A DNA stretch of 42,931 nt from an uncultured Gammaproteobacteria bacterium. GTDB lineage: Bacteria > Pseudomonadota > Gammaproteobacteria > Arenicellales > CAJQKF01. Location of the stretch: contig CAJQKF010000043.1 of NCBI GenBank assembly GCA_905478855.1, positions 1 through 42,931 of the forward strand. The letters are read 5' to 3'. This document shows, one piece after another, positions 1 to 8,860 of this stretch (positions within the stretch are counted from its first letter, which is position 1; each line of letters starts with the position of its first letter). The notes under the pieces are model-generated. The model worked only from the letters and a program-made list of their open reading frames with translations. It searched no databases and was not told the DNA's origin. A program made the position numbers and the translations under genes.

Positions 1-24
1 TTAAAAACTGTATTACAATGTGCC

Positions 25-110
25 ATGGTCTGGTTTTTTGATTTGATTCAATGAGTTGTCGTAAACCCTATTTTATCAAATCGCTCGAAAACCAGGCCAT
101 TTCTTTTTCC
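25..110 (+). promoter_or_regulatory. Leader hairpin upstream of selA (terminator or attenuator-like)
   Basis: An inverted repeat lies about 160 bases before the selA start. The left arm is 25-47 and the right arm 75-100. The outer part pairs ATGGTCTGGTTTT with AAAACCAGGCCAT (one G.T wobble), and the inner part pairs GATTTGAT (40-47) with ATCAAATC (75-82). A small asymmetric internal loop separates the two helices and the apical loop is 27 nt. A T-rich run (101-108) follows the right arm, as in an intrinsic terminator. It could end transcription of a gene to the left of the window or act on selAB. In E. coli a SECIS-like hairpin in the selAB leader is known to lower selAB expression. This hairpin has no obvious SECIS apical loop, so that link is inference only. 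Confidence 0.5.
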
Positions 111-259
111 TTAACGGGACAGCAGTGTTAATCTATATGCAATAAATGGTGATTAAATCTGAACTATTAGTGAAACTATCGAAGATCAAGTCATTAACGC
201 CATTGTCAGGCGAATATAATACCATTAGTATTTTTTCTTTTCGGTCCGTGAGATGCGAT

Positions 260-1654
260 ATGAGCATTATTGATACCCCCAAAAAACTTCCTTCCGTCGA
301 TCGTCTGTTGAAAGATGTAAACATCGCATCATTGCTATACGATAATGGGGAACTGCTCGTTACCCAGTGTGCGCGCAATGTACTAGAGTCGGCACGCTGC
401 CAAGTTCTTGCAGGAAAATTCTTTGAGTCCAACGATCTAATTGACAACTTGATTGAAGACGTCCATAGAGCTGTTCGTCCATCATTACGTCCGGTAATCA
501 ATTTGACCGGAACCCTATTGCACACCAACCTCGGTCGTGCTGCTTTACCAACCTCAGCTATCCATGCAATGATCGAAATAGCCCAAGGCGCTAGTAACCT
601 TGAGTTTGACGTAATTGCGGGCAAACGGGGTGATCGTCATAAACATCCAGAGACGCTGTTATGTCAATTGACTGGAGCAGAGCGCGCACTGGTGGTTAAT
701 AACAATGCTGCTGCTGTATTGTTAACGTTAAATAGTTTGGCACTCCGCAAGGAAGTACCCGTATCTCGGGGAGAGCTGATTGAAATTGGCGGTGCATTCC
801 GTATGCCCGACATCATGGCAAGAGCAGGTTGTAAACTTATAGAAGTTGGCACCACCAACCGAACACACGGAAAAGATTTCGAAACTGCGATAGGATCAAA
901 AACTGCACTATTGATGAAGGTACATACCAGCAATTTTGAAATTCAGGGATTTACAAAAAGCGTTGACGAAACCGAGCTTGCCAAAATTGCTCATAAACAC
1001 GATTTACCTTTCATCACTGATCTCGGCAGCGGCACTCTGGTTAATCTAGAAGACTATGGGTTACCCCATGAGCCAACAGTCAGAGAAACACTATTCGCGG
1101 GCGCGGATCTTGTAACTTTTAGCGGCGATAAACTTCTCGGCGGGCCACAAGCCGGGATAATCGTTGGTAGTAGAGATTTAATCGAAAAAATAAAACGCAA
1201 CCCAATGACCAGAGCCCTGCGCCCCGACAAAATAACCTTAGCCGCGCTACATGCTGTTCTAAAGCTATATACTAACCCATCAACACTTGCAGAAGAGCTG
1301 CCTACACTACGCTGGCTAACCAGAAATGTACTTGATATCGAAGAACTAGCAACTCGCCTTATACCTACTATAAGAAAATACTGTAAAAATTTTCAGGTAG
1401 AAATTGAACACACCCATAGTCAAGTTGGTAGTGGAGCGATGCCAATTGATAAATTGGAAAGTATTGCGCTTAGAATATCTAAACCCAAACTACGACGCCC
1501 CGGCAAAGAATTAAAAATGCTTGCCAAAGCCTTTCGCCAACTACCCATACCCGTTATCGGGCGAATCTCTAATGATGCCCTACTGTTTGATCTACGCTGC
1601 CTTGAAGATGAAGTAGGTTTTAATAACAACTTACGGCAGCTTACCCTGCCGTGA
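260..1654 (+). CDS. selA: L-seryl-tRNA(Sec) selenium transferase SelA
   Basis: SelA is the PLP enzyme that converts Ser-tRNA(Sec) to Sec-tRNA(Sec) using selenophosphate. It forms a large ring-shaped homo-oligomer in the cytoplasm. From the ATG at 260 the protein is 464 residues, the usual family length. An in-frame start at 146 would add 38 residues unlike the family, so I prefer 260. The N-terminus has the PSVDRLLKD motif of the tRNA-binding region. The PLP lysine is about K291 in the conserved segment TFSGDKLLGGPQAG. The stop overlaps the selB GTG start by 4 bases (GTGA at 1651-1654), which implies translational coupling. It is the first gene of a selA-selB-selC-selD run. Identity is firm. 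Confidence 0.97.
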   Translation: MSIIDTPKKLPSVDRLLKDVNIASLLYDNGELLVTQCARNVLESARCQVLAGKFFESNDLIDNLIEDVHRAVRPSLRPVINLTGTLLHTNLGRAALPTSAIHAMIEIAQGASNLEFDVIAGKRGDRHKHPETLLCQLTGAERALVVNNNAAAVLLTLNSLALRKEVPVSRGELIEIGGAFRMPDIMARAGCKLIEVGTTNRTHGKDFETAIGSKTALLMKVHTSNFEIQGFTKSVDETELAKIAHKHDLPFITDLGSGTLVNLEDYGLPHEPTVRETLFAGADLVTFSGDKLLGGPQAGIIVGSRDLIEKIKRNPMTRALRPDKITLAALHAVLKLYTNPSTLAEELPTLRWLTRNVLDIEELATRLIPTIRKYCKNFQVEIEHTHSQVGSGAMPIDKLESIALRISKPKLRRPGKELKMLAKAFRQLPIPVIGRISNDALLFDLRCLEDEVGFNNNLRQLTLP

Positions 1655-3636
1655 TCATAGCAACGGCAGGTCATGTTGATCATGGCAAAACCTCACTGAT
1701 CAAGGCACTAACGGGCACAGATACCGATCGGCTACCCGAGGAGAAAACACGCGGTTTATCTATTGACTTAGGATTTGCTTATCAAGCATTACCAGACAAT
1801 ATAACCTTAGGTTTTGTAGATGTTCCGGGGCACGAGAAGTTTATTCGTAATATGTTGGCCGGTGTGGGCGGTATCGACCTAGGTCTGCTGGTGGTTGCGG
1901 CGGATGATGGTGTGATGCCTCAAACTCGAGAGCATTTTTCCATTCTTGATTTACTAGGAATCAATAAATATGTTGTTACGATAACTAAGATTGATCGCGT
2001 GGACGATAATCGTGTTTTGGAAATACAAAAACAGGTGGAGATATTACTCGGTGATGCGGGTCACAAAGCAATTGCTATCTACCCTCTATGTGCACCGAAA
2101 AATATAGGCGTAGATCAATTAAAAAAATACCTCTCCGAGTCGGCAAGAAAACTAAGCAAACGTTCTTGCGAAGGACACTTTCGAATGGCGATAGACCGAG
2201 CATTTACACTTAAAGGCGTTGGTCTCGTGATCACCGGTATGGTATTTGACGGTATAGTCAATATAGACGATAACCTTATGTTGTCGTCGGATGAATCACA
2301 GGTTCGAGTACGCGGGATAAAGACGCATAATGAAGTAAGTGATCGAGCGCAAGCTGGTGAACGTTGTGCAGTAAATATTGTAGGTCGTGGTATCAGCAAA
2401 AACTCCATTAAGCGAGGCGACTGGTTGATGCATTCGAGTTTGCATGCTCCGACAAGAAGAATTGATGTGGACTTGCGTGTGCTCGATTCGGAAACCAAAG
2501 CATTAAAACACTGGACACCGACCCATCTGCATATCGGTGCAGAGCATCTCCTGGCCCGCGTTGCTGTTCTATCTGGAGGTTCTATTATCCCAAGTGGACA
2601 GGGCTTGGCACAGTTAGTACTGGAGCAAGACGTATTTGTCGTTCACGGTGACCATTTCGTACTGCGTGATCAGTCTGCGCAGCGCACCATTGCAGGTGGG
2701 CACGTGATCGATCCTTTTGGACCAAAACGTGGCCGGGCGCGGCCAACCAGAATCGCCATATTGCAAGCTATGGACCATCACGTGCCAAGGGATGGTCTTA
2801 ACGCCTTAAGTAACATAAGCGAATCCGGTGTGCTACTTAAATCTTTCGCTATTTCGCATAATCTTACAACAGGCAAAGTGGAAGACATTATTGGATCATT
2901 ATCACTTATCCGTATTGGTAAACACCCCCATGAGTGGGTCTTCAGCACTAAGCAATGGCAGAACCTACTGAATCGTATAGAAAAAACCGTCGGGGTATTT
3001 CACAGCATTAAACCAGAGCAGCCCGGAGCAAGCCTCAAGGATATTCAATTAGCATTAAAACCCCATGTCACGATAAGCATCCTAAAAGATGCTATGGAGT
3101 TTTTGGTAAACAAGCAGCGTCTGGGACAAAGGGGTTCGAGATTTCATTTGCTAACCCATAGCGCTCGCTTTTCTGAGCTTGATCGACAACTTTGGGCTAA
3201 GGCCTCAGCCTACCTTGCACCTAATTCTGGCAGTCCGTTAAGCCTTCATCAAGCAGCTGAAGTTCTTGGGATCGATAACAAAGCTCTGGAAACTGCTCTT
3301 AAAAACGCTGTTAAAGCCGGCGAAATGGTATTGGTAGCAAAGAACCGATATTTGCCGGCATCCTATATGGAGCGTCAAGGGTTCGCCGCTGAAAAACTTG
3401 CCGAAAGCACGATCGATCACGTTTTCACGGTAGCTGAATATTGCAAAGAAATAAAAACAGGAAGAAACTTTGCGATTGATCTATTAGAATACTTTGATAA
3501 TCTGGGTTTTACCGGACGTCTAGGTAATAATCGCCGAATTATTCGCCCCGCAGCTATTGTCTTTGCTGTTAAGGGTAACGGTCTAAGAGGAAGAGAATCG
3601 CACCCTGGTGGGGCGCCCGGACTTCAAACCCGGTGA
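1651..3636 (+). CDS. selB: Selenocysteine-specific elongation factor SelB
   Basis: SelB is a GTPase that carries Sec-tRNA(Sec) to the ribosome and binds the SECIS hairpin of selenoprotein mRNAs through C-terminal winged-helix domains. The GTP-binding domain is clear: GHVDHGKT (residues 7-14), DVPGHEKF (about 57-64) and TKID (about 111). EF-Tu-like domains II and III follow, then the winged-helix repeats. The last family-like segment is about [19 protein letters not shown]. The start is a GTG overlapping the selA stop. The frame does not stop at the usual family end. It continues into the tRNA-Sec gene and stops at the TGA at 3634-3636, so about 16 C-terminal residues are encoded by tRNA sequence. 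Total length is 661 residues against about 614 in E. coli. Identity is firm; the tail is probably non-functional sequence. Confidence 0.97.
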   Translation: MIIATAGHVDHGKTSLIKALTGTDTDRLPEEKTRGLSIDLGFAYQALPDNITLGFVDVPGHEKFIRNMLAGVGGIDLGLLVVAADDGVMPQTREHFSILDLLGINKYVVTITKIDRVDDNRVLEIQKQVEILLGDAGHKAIAIYPLCAPKNIGVDQLKKYLSESARKLSKRSCEGHFRMAIDRAFTLKGVGLVITGMVFDGIVNIDDNLMLSSDESQVRVRGIKTHNEVSDRAQAGERCAVNIVGRGISKNSIKRGDWLMHSSLHAPTRRIDVDLRVLDSETKALKHWTPTHLHIGAEHLLARVAVLSGGSIIPSGQGLAQLVLEQDVFVVHGDHFVLRDQSAQRTIAGGHVIDPFGPKRGRARPTRIAILQAMDHHVPRDGLNALSNISESGVLLKSFAISHNLTTGKVEDIIGSLSLIRIGKHPHEWVFSTKQWQNLLNRIEKTVGVFHSIKPEQPGASLKDIQLALKPHVTISILKDAMEFLVNKQRLGQRGSRFHLLTHSARFSELDRQLWAKASAYLAPNSGSPLSLHQAAEVLGIDNKALETALKNAVKAGEMVLVAKNRYLPASYMERQGFAAEKLAESTIDHVFTVAEYCKEIKTGRNFAIDLLEYFDNLGFTGRLGNNRRIIRPAAIVFAVKGNGLRGRESHPGGAPGLQTR

Positions 3637-3684
3637 GGGGCGTACCACGTCCTTGGTGGGTTCGACTCCCACACTCTTCCGCCA
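3589..3684 (+). tRNA. selC: tRNA-Sec (anticodon TCA)
   Basis: This 96-nt tRNA begins GGAAGAG and ends CTCTTCC-GCCA, with the CCA encoded. The anticodon TCA is at 3624-3626 in a CTTCAAA loop. The T arm is GTGGG-TTCGACT-CCCAC. A long extra arm (about 3636-3653) forms a stem of roughly 7-8 pairs, typical of tRNA-Sec. The acceptor has seven Watson-Crick pairs, and the eighth position, which bacterial tRNA-Sec normally pairs, is A.A here. The D stem (CGCACC/GGGGCG) has an A.G opposition and the anticodon stem (CCGGA/CCCGG) an A.C next to the loop. The first 48 bases overlap the end of the selB frame, and selD starts 17 bases after the tRNA, so processing from a shared transcript is likely. Confidence 0.95.
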
Positions 3685-3700
3685 TCATAAAAAACAAGAA

Positions 3701-5905
3701 TTGAAAAATACTCCCTTCAAAAAAACAATCGTACTGGTCGGTGGAGGTCATGCGCATGTCGAAGTAATTCGACAGTTTGCGATGTTCCCTATCAATGGTA
3801 TTAAACTGATACTGATATCGGACGAAACGGAAACACCCTACTCCGGAATGGTGCCGGGACTCATAGCTGGACACTACAATCATAATCAATGCCATATAAG
3901 CCTGGGGCCTTTGTGCACTAAGGCAGGAGTACGCTTACACAAGGCGAAAGTAGTCAACGTAGATGTGGAAAAGAAAATCGTATATTGCGAAGGCAGACCC
4001 GAATTATCATACGACTTACTCTCGATAAATATCGGTTCAAAACCCTATCTTAGCCATATATCAGGCGCAGAATTTACGATTCCCGCAAAGCCCATTAGCA
4101 CTTTCATCAGCCAATGGTCACTACTCGAGAAACGATTGTTAAGTCGACAAGAAAATTTAAATCTAGTCGTCATCGGCGGGGGAGCAGCGGGGGTTGAAAT
4201 TTCTTTATGTTTACATCATAGAGTTTCAAATATGCTTTCAAAAGACACTACCCACGGTAATAAAACATCTATCTGCTTAGTGACTGATCGAAAACGTTTA
4301 CTTGAAAATCACTCCCGGGCCGTGACAAAAAAGTTCGTGAGATTATTAGAAAAAAACCACATTCGAGTTGAACCGGATCAGCTTGTTACACAAGTCACAA
4401 AAAATACGGTTGAAACTAACACTGGCTTAGTTTTGACAAGCGATTTTAGCGTGGTTGCAACCCATGCTTCAGCACCTGATTGGCTTTCGAAAACCGAGCT
4501 ATCGTTAGATTGCAAAGGATTTATTAAAGTAGACCACTATTTAAAATCTGTTTCCCACCCCGACATTTTCGCAGCGGGTGATATTGCTACGCATGAAAGA
4601 AACCTACCAAAGAATGGAGTACATGCGGTAAGACAAGGAGCATATCTCGCAGAATCACTAAAAAGAGCAATCAGCGGAGAATTACCTGCACGATATGCTC
4701 CTCAAAAAAGAACACTAGCGCTGATATCTACAGGGAATAAATCAGCCATTGCTTCCTATGGAAGTTTTGCACTGCAGGGAGACTGGCTTTGGAGAGTGAA
4801 GAACTGGATAGACATACGATGGATGAAAAAGTATAACAATCTTTCAATGCCGGGGGAGAATAACGATGAAGCCGATGAAGCGATGCGATGCGGTGGTTGT
4901 GGATCAAAAGTATCAGGGGTCATACTTGATTCAGTTATCGCCGAAGTTGACAGGCATAACCCCGATAATTTAATAATCGGACTGGATACACCAGACGACT
5001 CTGCAGTATTCTCCATTCCTAATGGAAATGTAATCGTTAAGACCGTTGATCAATTTAGAAGCTTCATTGATGACCCATACTTACTTGGCGTAATCTCAAC
5101 CAACCATGCACTAAACGACATTTACGCGATGGGAGCCAAACCAATTGTCGCTATGGCACTGGTAACTTTGCCATATGCAGATAATCGAGTGATTAAAAAC
5201 GAGATCAGTCAAGTTCTGTCTGGTATAAATGAAACCTTAAAGAAATGTGGGGTTGCATTAGTGGGTGGACACACCGGCGAAGGCCCGGAGTTATCGATCG
5301 GTATGTCTATAACCGGTTTCGCAAAACCTGATGAACTGCTCAGAAAGTCAGGTTTAAGACTAGGCGATGCACTAGTGCTAACAAGACCTCTGGGGAGTGG
5401 CACGTTACTAGCTGCACATATGCGAGCAAAAATTGATTTTGGTACTCTATCAAAAATGTTTACATCGATGATGCGCACAAATGAGAAATCTTTGAACATT
5501 CTTAATCCCCAGAATGTCAGCGCCTGCACAGATGTAACCGGATTCGGCTTGCTCGGTCACTTGGGAGAAATGGCAACTTCATCAAAGGTTCATATTAAGC
5601 TACTGGCCAAATCGCTGCCCCTTTACGATGGCGTACTCGAAGCATTTGCCCAGAATATATTTAGTACGCTACATGCAGAGAATAAATCTTACTCAGCAAA
5701 ATACTTAAATGAAACCAATAGAAATGCAGCTACGGATATTATGTTCGATCCACAAACATCAGGCGGTTTTCTAGCAGGTGTTGAAAGTAACAAAGCTGAA
5801 ACAACGATTCAGTTACTGAAAGAATCAGGGGATACTTTTGCAACAGTAATAGGTTATGTGATTCCCGGAGAAGAGGGTAAAATATCAATTGCACAAGTCG
5901 AATAG
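3701..5905 (+). CDS. selD: Selenide, water dikinase SelD with N-terminal pyridine nucleotide-disulfide oxidoreductase domain
   Basis: SelD makes selenophosphate from selenide and ATP, the selenium donor for SelA. From the TTG at 3701 the protein is 734 residues. The open frame extends back into selC, but that part is tRNA and cannot be protein N-terminus. Residues about 10-385 form an NDH-2-like flavoprotein: FAD motif VGGGHAHVE near 13-21, NAD(P)H motif VVIGGGAAGVE near 156-166, and FAAGD near 290-294. Residues about 395-734 form the SelD kinase, with MRCGGCGSK carrying the catalytic Cys (about C400) and Lys (about K403). The catalytic position is Cys, not Sec. Such fusions are known in bacteria, and the flavin domain may reduce a selenium species for the kinase (inference). 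The TTG start has only a weak ribosome site (CAAGAA). Confidence 0.93.
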   Translation: MKNTPFKKTIVLVGGGHAHVEVIRQFAMFPINGIKLILISDETETPYSGMVPGLIAGHYNHNQCHISLGPLCTKAGVRLHKAKVVNVDVEKKIVYCEGRPELSYDLLSINIGSKPYLSHISGAEFTIPAKPISTFISQWSLLEKRLLSRQENLNLVVIGGGAAGVEISLCLHHRVSNMLSKDTTHGNKTSICLVTDRKRLLENHSRAVTKKFVRLLEKNHIRVEPDQLVTQVTKNTVETNTGLVLTSDFSVVATHASAPDWLSKTELSLDCKGFIKVDHYLKSVSHPDIFAAGDIATHERNLPKNGVHAVRQGAYLAESLKRAISGELPARYAPQKRTLALISTGNKSAIASYGSFALQGDWLWRVKNWIDIRWMKKYNNLSMPGENNDEADEAMRCGGCGSKVSGVILDSVIAEVDRHNPDNLIIGLDTPDDSAVFSIPNGNVIVKTVDQFRSFIDDPYLLGVISTNHALNDIYAMGAKPIVAMALVTLPYADNRVIKNEISQVLSGINETLKKCGVALVGGHTGEGPELSIGMSITGFAKPDELLRKSGLRLGDALVLTRPLGSGTLLAAHMRAKIDFGTLSKMFTSMMRTNEKSLNILNPQNVSACTDVTGFGLLGHLGEMATSSKVHIKLLAKSLPLYDGVLEAFAQNIFSTLHAENKSYSAKYLNETNRNAATDIMFDPQTSGGFLAGVESNKAETTIQLLKESGDTFATVIGYVIPGEEGKISIAQVE

Positions 5906-6005
5906 AGTGCACCAGACTTGACTCAAAAAAATTAGTTTTCGCTAATTATTAATTAAAAGTAGAAAAGTAAAATTCCCTCTTGCAATAAATGTTTTTAACC
6001 ATACA

Positions 6006-6545
6006 ATGCGGCCACCGAATTTTGCAAGCAGCCTGATGAATCTACCACCGCTATTTTGTTTTGGATCCCTTATGGACTGGGATGTTATATCGTGCGTTCT
6101 GGACAACGATATCGATGGATTAACGATGGAGTCTTGCAGGTTAGATGGTTTTCAAGTCTGTAAATTACCCCATGAAGATTATCCGGTATTAGTTGTAGAT
6201 AAAAACCATTCAGCAGCAGGAAAGTTAGTGCGTGGCCTATCTCAGGCTCAGCTGGACAGAATTCTTTTTTATGAAGGAGATGAATATGAAATCACTTCTT
6301 GCGAGGTGGTTTTGAGTTCCGGGCAAACAGTGTCTGCCTTATTTTTCGACGAAGGAGATATGCCGAACCCAATAATGACCGACTGGTGTTTTGATACTTG
6401 GGTTTTGCAGCATAAAGAATTCCTACTGGGTCAATCCACCGCTTACATGAGTTGGTATGGAAAAATGAGTGCAGCACAGGCCGATTATTACTGGCAGACT
6501 TATTCTGAGGATGCGGTTGAACCTCTATTGGCTGCCGACAGTTGA
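6006..6545 (+). CDS. Gamma-glutamylcyclotransferase (GGCT/AIG2-like) family protein
   Basis: The 179-residue protein has the FGSLM glycine-loop motif (residues 19-23), equivalent to the YGSL motif of the GGCT/AIG2-like fold. FYEGDEYEI (88-96) contains the conserved acidic residue, about E90, taken as the catalytic Glu in this fold. The family includes gamma-glutamyl cyclotransferases and nudix-linked or uncharacterised homologues. The real substrate here is unknown. A shorter start at 6036 (second Met) is possible and would leave only a few residues before the motif. The gene stands alone about 100 bases after selD and converges on the next gene. A link to selenium metabolism is not shown by anything but position. 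Confidence 0.8.
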   Translation: MRPPNFASSLMNLPPLFCFGSLMDWDVISCVLDNDIDGLTMESCRLDGFQVCKLPHEDYPVLVVDKNHSAAGKLVRGLSQAQLDRILFYEGDEYEITSCEVVLSSGQTVSALFFDEGDMPNPIMTDWCFDTWVLQHKEFLLGQSTAYMSWYGKMSAAQADYYWQTYSEDAVEPLLAADS

Positions 6546-6634
6546 TTGCATTATCTAAAATTTGTGGGATTTTAGTCCGCGCGGAAAATTTAATGCCCAA
6601 TTGGAAAGCTGTTGATTACGTTTCAACCATCAAA

Positions 6635-7621
6635 CTATGTGCCAGACCTAACATCATCGCCAAACCAAACATTATCGGAACCAATCCAATGCAGGGGATC
6701 GGTATTAAGAAACTCATCGATAGCTAGATAGTGCTGACTGTCCCACGACAAATTTAATCCGACTAATCCATTAACTACATTGACTGAGCAGGAACGTACG
6801 TAAAGATAATCATCGCTAGTTCGTAGCTCAAAAAATAAATCGAACAAACCATCCAATATTGAATCAGTGATCGAAATCTCTTCTGGCAACGGGCGTTTAT
6901 CATAGGCAAGGCAAAGTGACGGTTGCAGCATATCTTCGAGTAGTATTACCTGGTATCTCATTGGATCATCATAATGCCAAAGAGTTGCCCTTGATGCCGA
7001 AAAGTGAAACTTAAAATGAAATATCCCTCGACTTAAAATTAATTCTTTAATAATTGGTCGCAGAGACTCGAACTGTGTTTCCATTTCACTAACAGTCCTT
7101 TTGTGATGAAACATTAAATCGCGAATACTAGGATCACCCGCAAGTCGCTTCCACTGATTTGTTTCTGGTTCAACACCCACAAAGTACGGCAGGTTTTCCA
7201 GTTTAAAATCAACACACAAATAACCCAATAATGTTCCGTTTCTCGTGTAAATCTGATGGACTGCGGTAATCCCAATCACATTATCCGGTTGACTAACATA
7301 GACGTCTGAGAGATAAAGCGATTCGCTGCTATCACGAGTTAATTTAAACCACTCGCGCTCAGACAAGTTCTGGCCCATATATTGCAAATCCACACCCGAC
7401 TTTGCAATGTTGGCGCTAATTTGAATACCAAACGGATTGATGACATAGAAAAGTGATCCATTCTCGAATCGCGTCTGATTACTCGAAAGTAACCTATTAA
7501 GTAATTCAGGTTGGTCTATACACTCTCCACATCTTTCCGCTAACTGCGCCAAAGGTTGAGATAGAGAGTAGCTCAATGCGGCAAGGCGAAGAGTTACGAT
7601 TTTGGCTAGATTGCTTTGCAT
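6635..7621 (-). CDS. Soluble PDC/Cache-type sensor domain protein
   Basis: The 328-residue protein has no signal peptide or membrane segment that I can see. Residues about 50-145 resemble a PDC/Cache ligand-binding fold: FYVINPFGIQISAN, then YMGQNLSEREWFK, then SDVYVSQPDNVIGITAVHQIY, then a GTLLGYLCVDF strand. In dCache receptors these segments build the distal pocket for amino acids and similar ligands. The C-terminal half (about 170-328) is unassigned and has no GGDEF, kinase or MCP motif. Family knowledge would place such a domain outside the membrane in a receptor, so a cytoplasmic stand-alone copy is unusual. No partner gene is adjacent. It may signal by binding a separate protein. Confidence applies to the sensor domain, not to a function. 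Confidence 0.65.
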   Translation of the reverse strand: MQSNLAKIVTLRLAALSYSLSQPLAQLAERCGECIDQPELLNRLLSSNQTRFENGSLFYVINPFGIQISANIAKSGVDLQYMGQNLSEREWFKLTRDSSESLYLSDVYVSQPDNVIGITAVHQIYTRNGTLLGYLCVDFKLENLPYFVGVEPETNQWKRLAGDPSIRDLMFHHKRTVSEMETQFESLRPIIKELILSRGIFHFKFHFSASRATLWHYDDPMRYQVILLEDMLQPSLCLAYDKRPLPEEISITDSILDGLFDLFFELRTSDDYLYVRSCSVNVVNGLVGLNLSWDSQHYLAIDEFLNTDPLHWIGSDNVWFGDDVRSGT

Positions 7622-7924
7622 GTATGGCTCCGTAAGTGTTAGACACCTAATTGCGTTGCATTTTTCGTGCCAAGAGTAACAGCTAAGCTATACAGAGCAA
7701 AAACGACTGTTATCGATTACTATTAGACTTCTCACATAGAGTTTTTAGTGCAATAACCAAGAAAAACGCACTATGACAGTGCATTATTCTAGATATGTTG
7801 TGGTGTAACATACTTCGCTAATGTAGTGATTCGTAGTTGTGAAGTTATTAGAATCAAAGAATAGCTGCCCGAGAACAGGAAGCAGATCCTGCGCTGAATG
7901 GCACGCTTAACTTAAAAAATATTC
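7622..7924. other. Intergenic stretch, no gene recognised
   Basis: These 303 bases separate two - strand genes. I see no convincing reading frame or RNA gene. The only structure noted is a short dyad, GCACT-ATGAC-AGTGC at 7768-7782, preceded by an A-run and followed by ATTATT. It is too weak to call a terminator. The stretch should contain the promoter of the sensor gene in its left half, but no clear -35/-10 pair was identified. Confidence 0.5.
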
Positions 7925-8677
7925 TTAGCCAAATAACACATCTGAACGAATGATGTATTTGGTACCAGACTCAATCGGTTCTCCAGAGTGAACGCAATGT
8001 TGTGGATGCTGACCATGGGGAAAACACAAAACACCACCTTTAGGTGTTCTGACACTAACAATCTTTACATCATCGCTTTTTGTCGCCGGTAAGACTGGAT
8101 TTGCTACGCTGAGCATAAATTGTGTACAACCACCTTTGTAACCATCATTTAGAAATATTAAATAGGTAAACTCGCTAAAACTTCCAGCATACGCATCCGC
8201 TATAAGCTCACCATCGATAACACGACTGCCTGTCCAAGCACCATCCGTATGGAAGCTGAAATAATCTCCAATGCCATATCGATAGAATCGAAAACGAGCA
8301 TTTAGGCCAATCGCTCTGCGGCCTTCTATTTCCTCTGGCATGAGACTCTTAGAACGTTCCCAGATAACGCTATCAATACTAGAACTAACAACCCAGTTCA
8401 TATTTTCATTGTGACGCACATCATGAGAAAGAGAGACCGGGGAGTCCTGATGGAATCCAAGATGATCTGCCAAACTTACCATTCTGTCTGCTTCGGCTTC
8501 AGACAAGACATTTAACAGCTGAAAGGCGCCGGGAACCTCTGAAATATCTATGCGCTTCGTTGCCCTGAATTGACTTTGGTCAAATGGCATAACGGCACCC
8601 GGCTCATCAGTCCAGGTGGGAAGAGGTTCTAAACCAAACCCTGATTCTTGTGCAACAACATAAAATTTTTTATTCAT
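7925..8677 (-). CDS. 2-oxoglutarate/Fe(II)-dependent oxygenase, prolyl 4-hydroxylase-like
   Basis: The 250-residue protein has the iron facial triad of the double-stranded beta-helix oxygenases. H143-x-D145 lies in YFSFHTDGAW and the distal H230 in CVHSGEP. K240 lies ten residues after H230, in the position of the lysine that binds the 2-oxoglutarate carboxylate in prolyl 4-hydroxylase-like enzymes. The FTYLIFLNDGYKGG segment is the usual central strand of the family. The protein has no signal peptide and no extra domain. It probably hydroxylates a protein side chain or small molecule, but the substrate cannot be told. It is transcribed alone and is divergent from the DUF3530 hydrolase at 8861. 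Confidence 0.85.
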   Translation of the reverse strand: MNKKFYVVAQESGFGLEPLPTWTDEPGAVMPFDQSQFRATKRIDISEVPGAFQLLNVLSEAEADRMVSLADHLGFHQDSPVSLSHDVRHNENMNWVVSSSIDSVIWERSKSLMPEEIEGRRAIGLNARFRFYRYGIGDYFSFHTDGAWTGSRVIDGELIADAYAGSFSEFTYLIFLNDGYKGGCTQFMLSVANPVLPATKSDDVKIVSVRTPKGGVLCFPHGQHPQHCVHSGEPIESGTKYIIRSDVLFG

Positions 8678-8860
8678 AAGTTTCTGGCATTCGATTTAAA
8701 CTCGTTAACAACCACAATTACAGCTATTTTCTTACTGCATTAAGAGCATAGTAGGTTACGCGCCATTAGTTAAAATTATTGCATCAAATAATTATTCAGG
8801 CTATTTTTCTAAAATCAATTTTAAGAAATACATCTAATTTCTAGAAACAGGTTCATTATA

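Noticed and set aside
25..140. Tiny frame ATG-GTC-TGG with an in-frame TGA that could be read as a short selenoprotein upstream of selA
   Set aside because: Only nine codons precede the TGA and the downstream part shows no redox motif. The similar frame on the other strand is a by-product of the inverted repeat.
146..259. Longer selA N-terminus from the ATG at 146
   Set aside because: The 38 extra residues do not resemble SelA, whose family N-terminus starts near the ATG at 260.
3608..3700. selD start inside the tRNA-Sec gene
   Set aside because: The frame is open there only because the tRNA sequence lacks a stop. The family N-terminus begins after the TTG at 3701.
5930..5947. AATTAG-TTTTCG-CTAATT hairpin after selD as a terminator
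   Set aside because: The stem is almost entirely A/T and lacks a proper U-run, so stability is too low to call.
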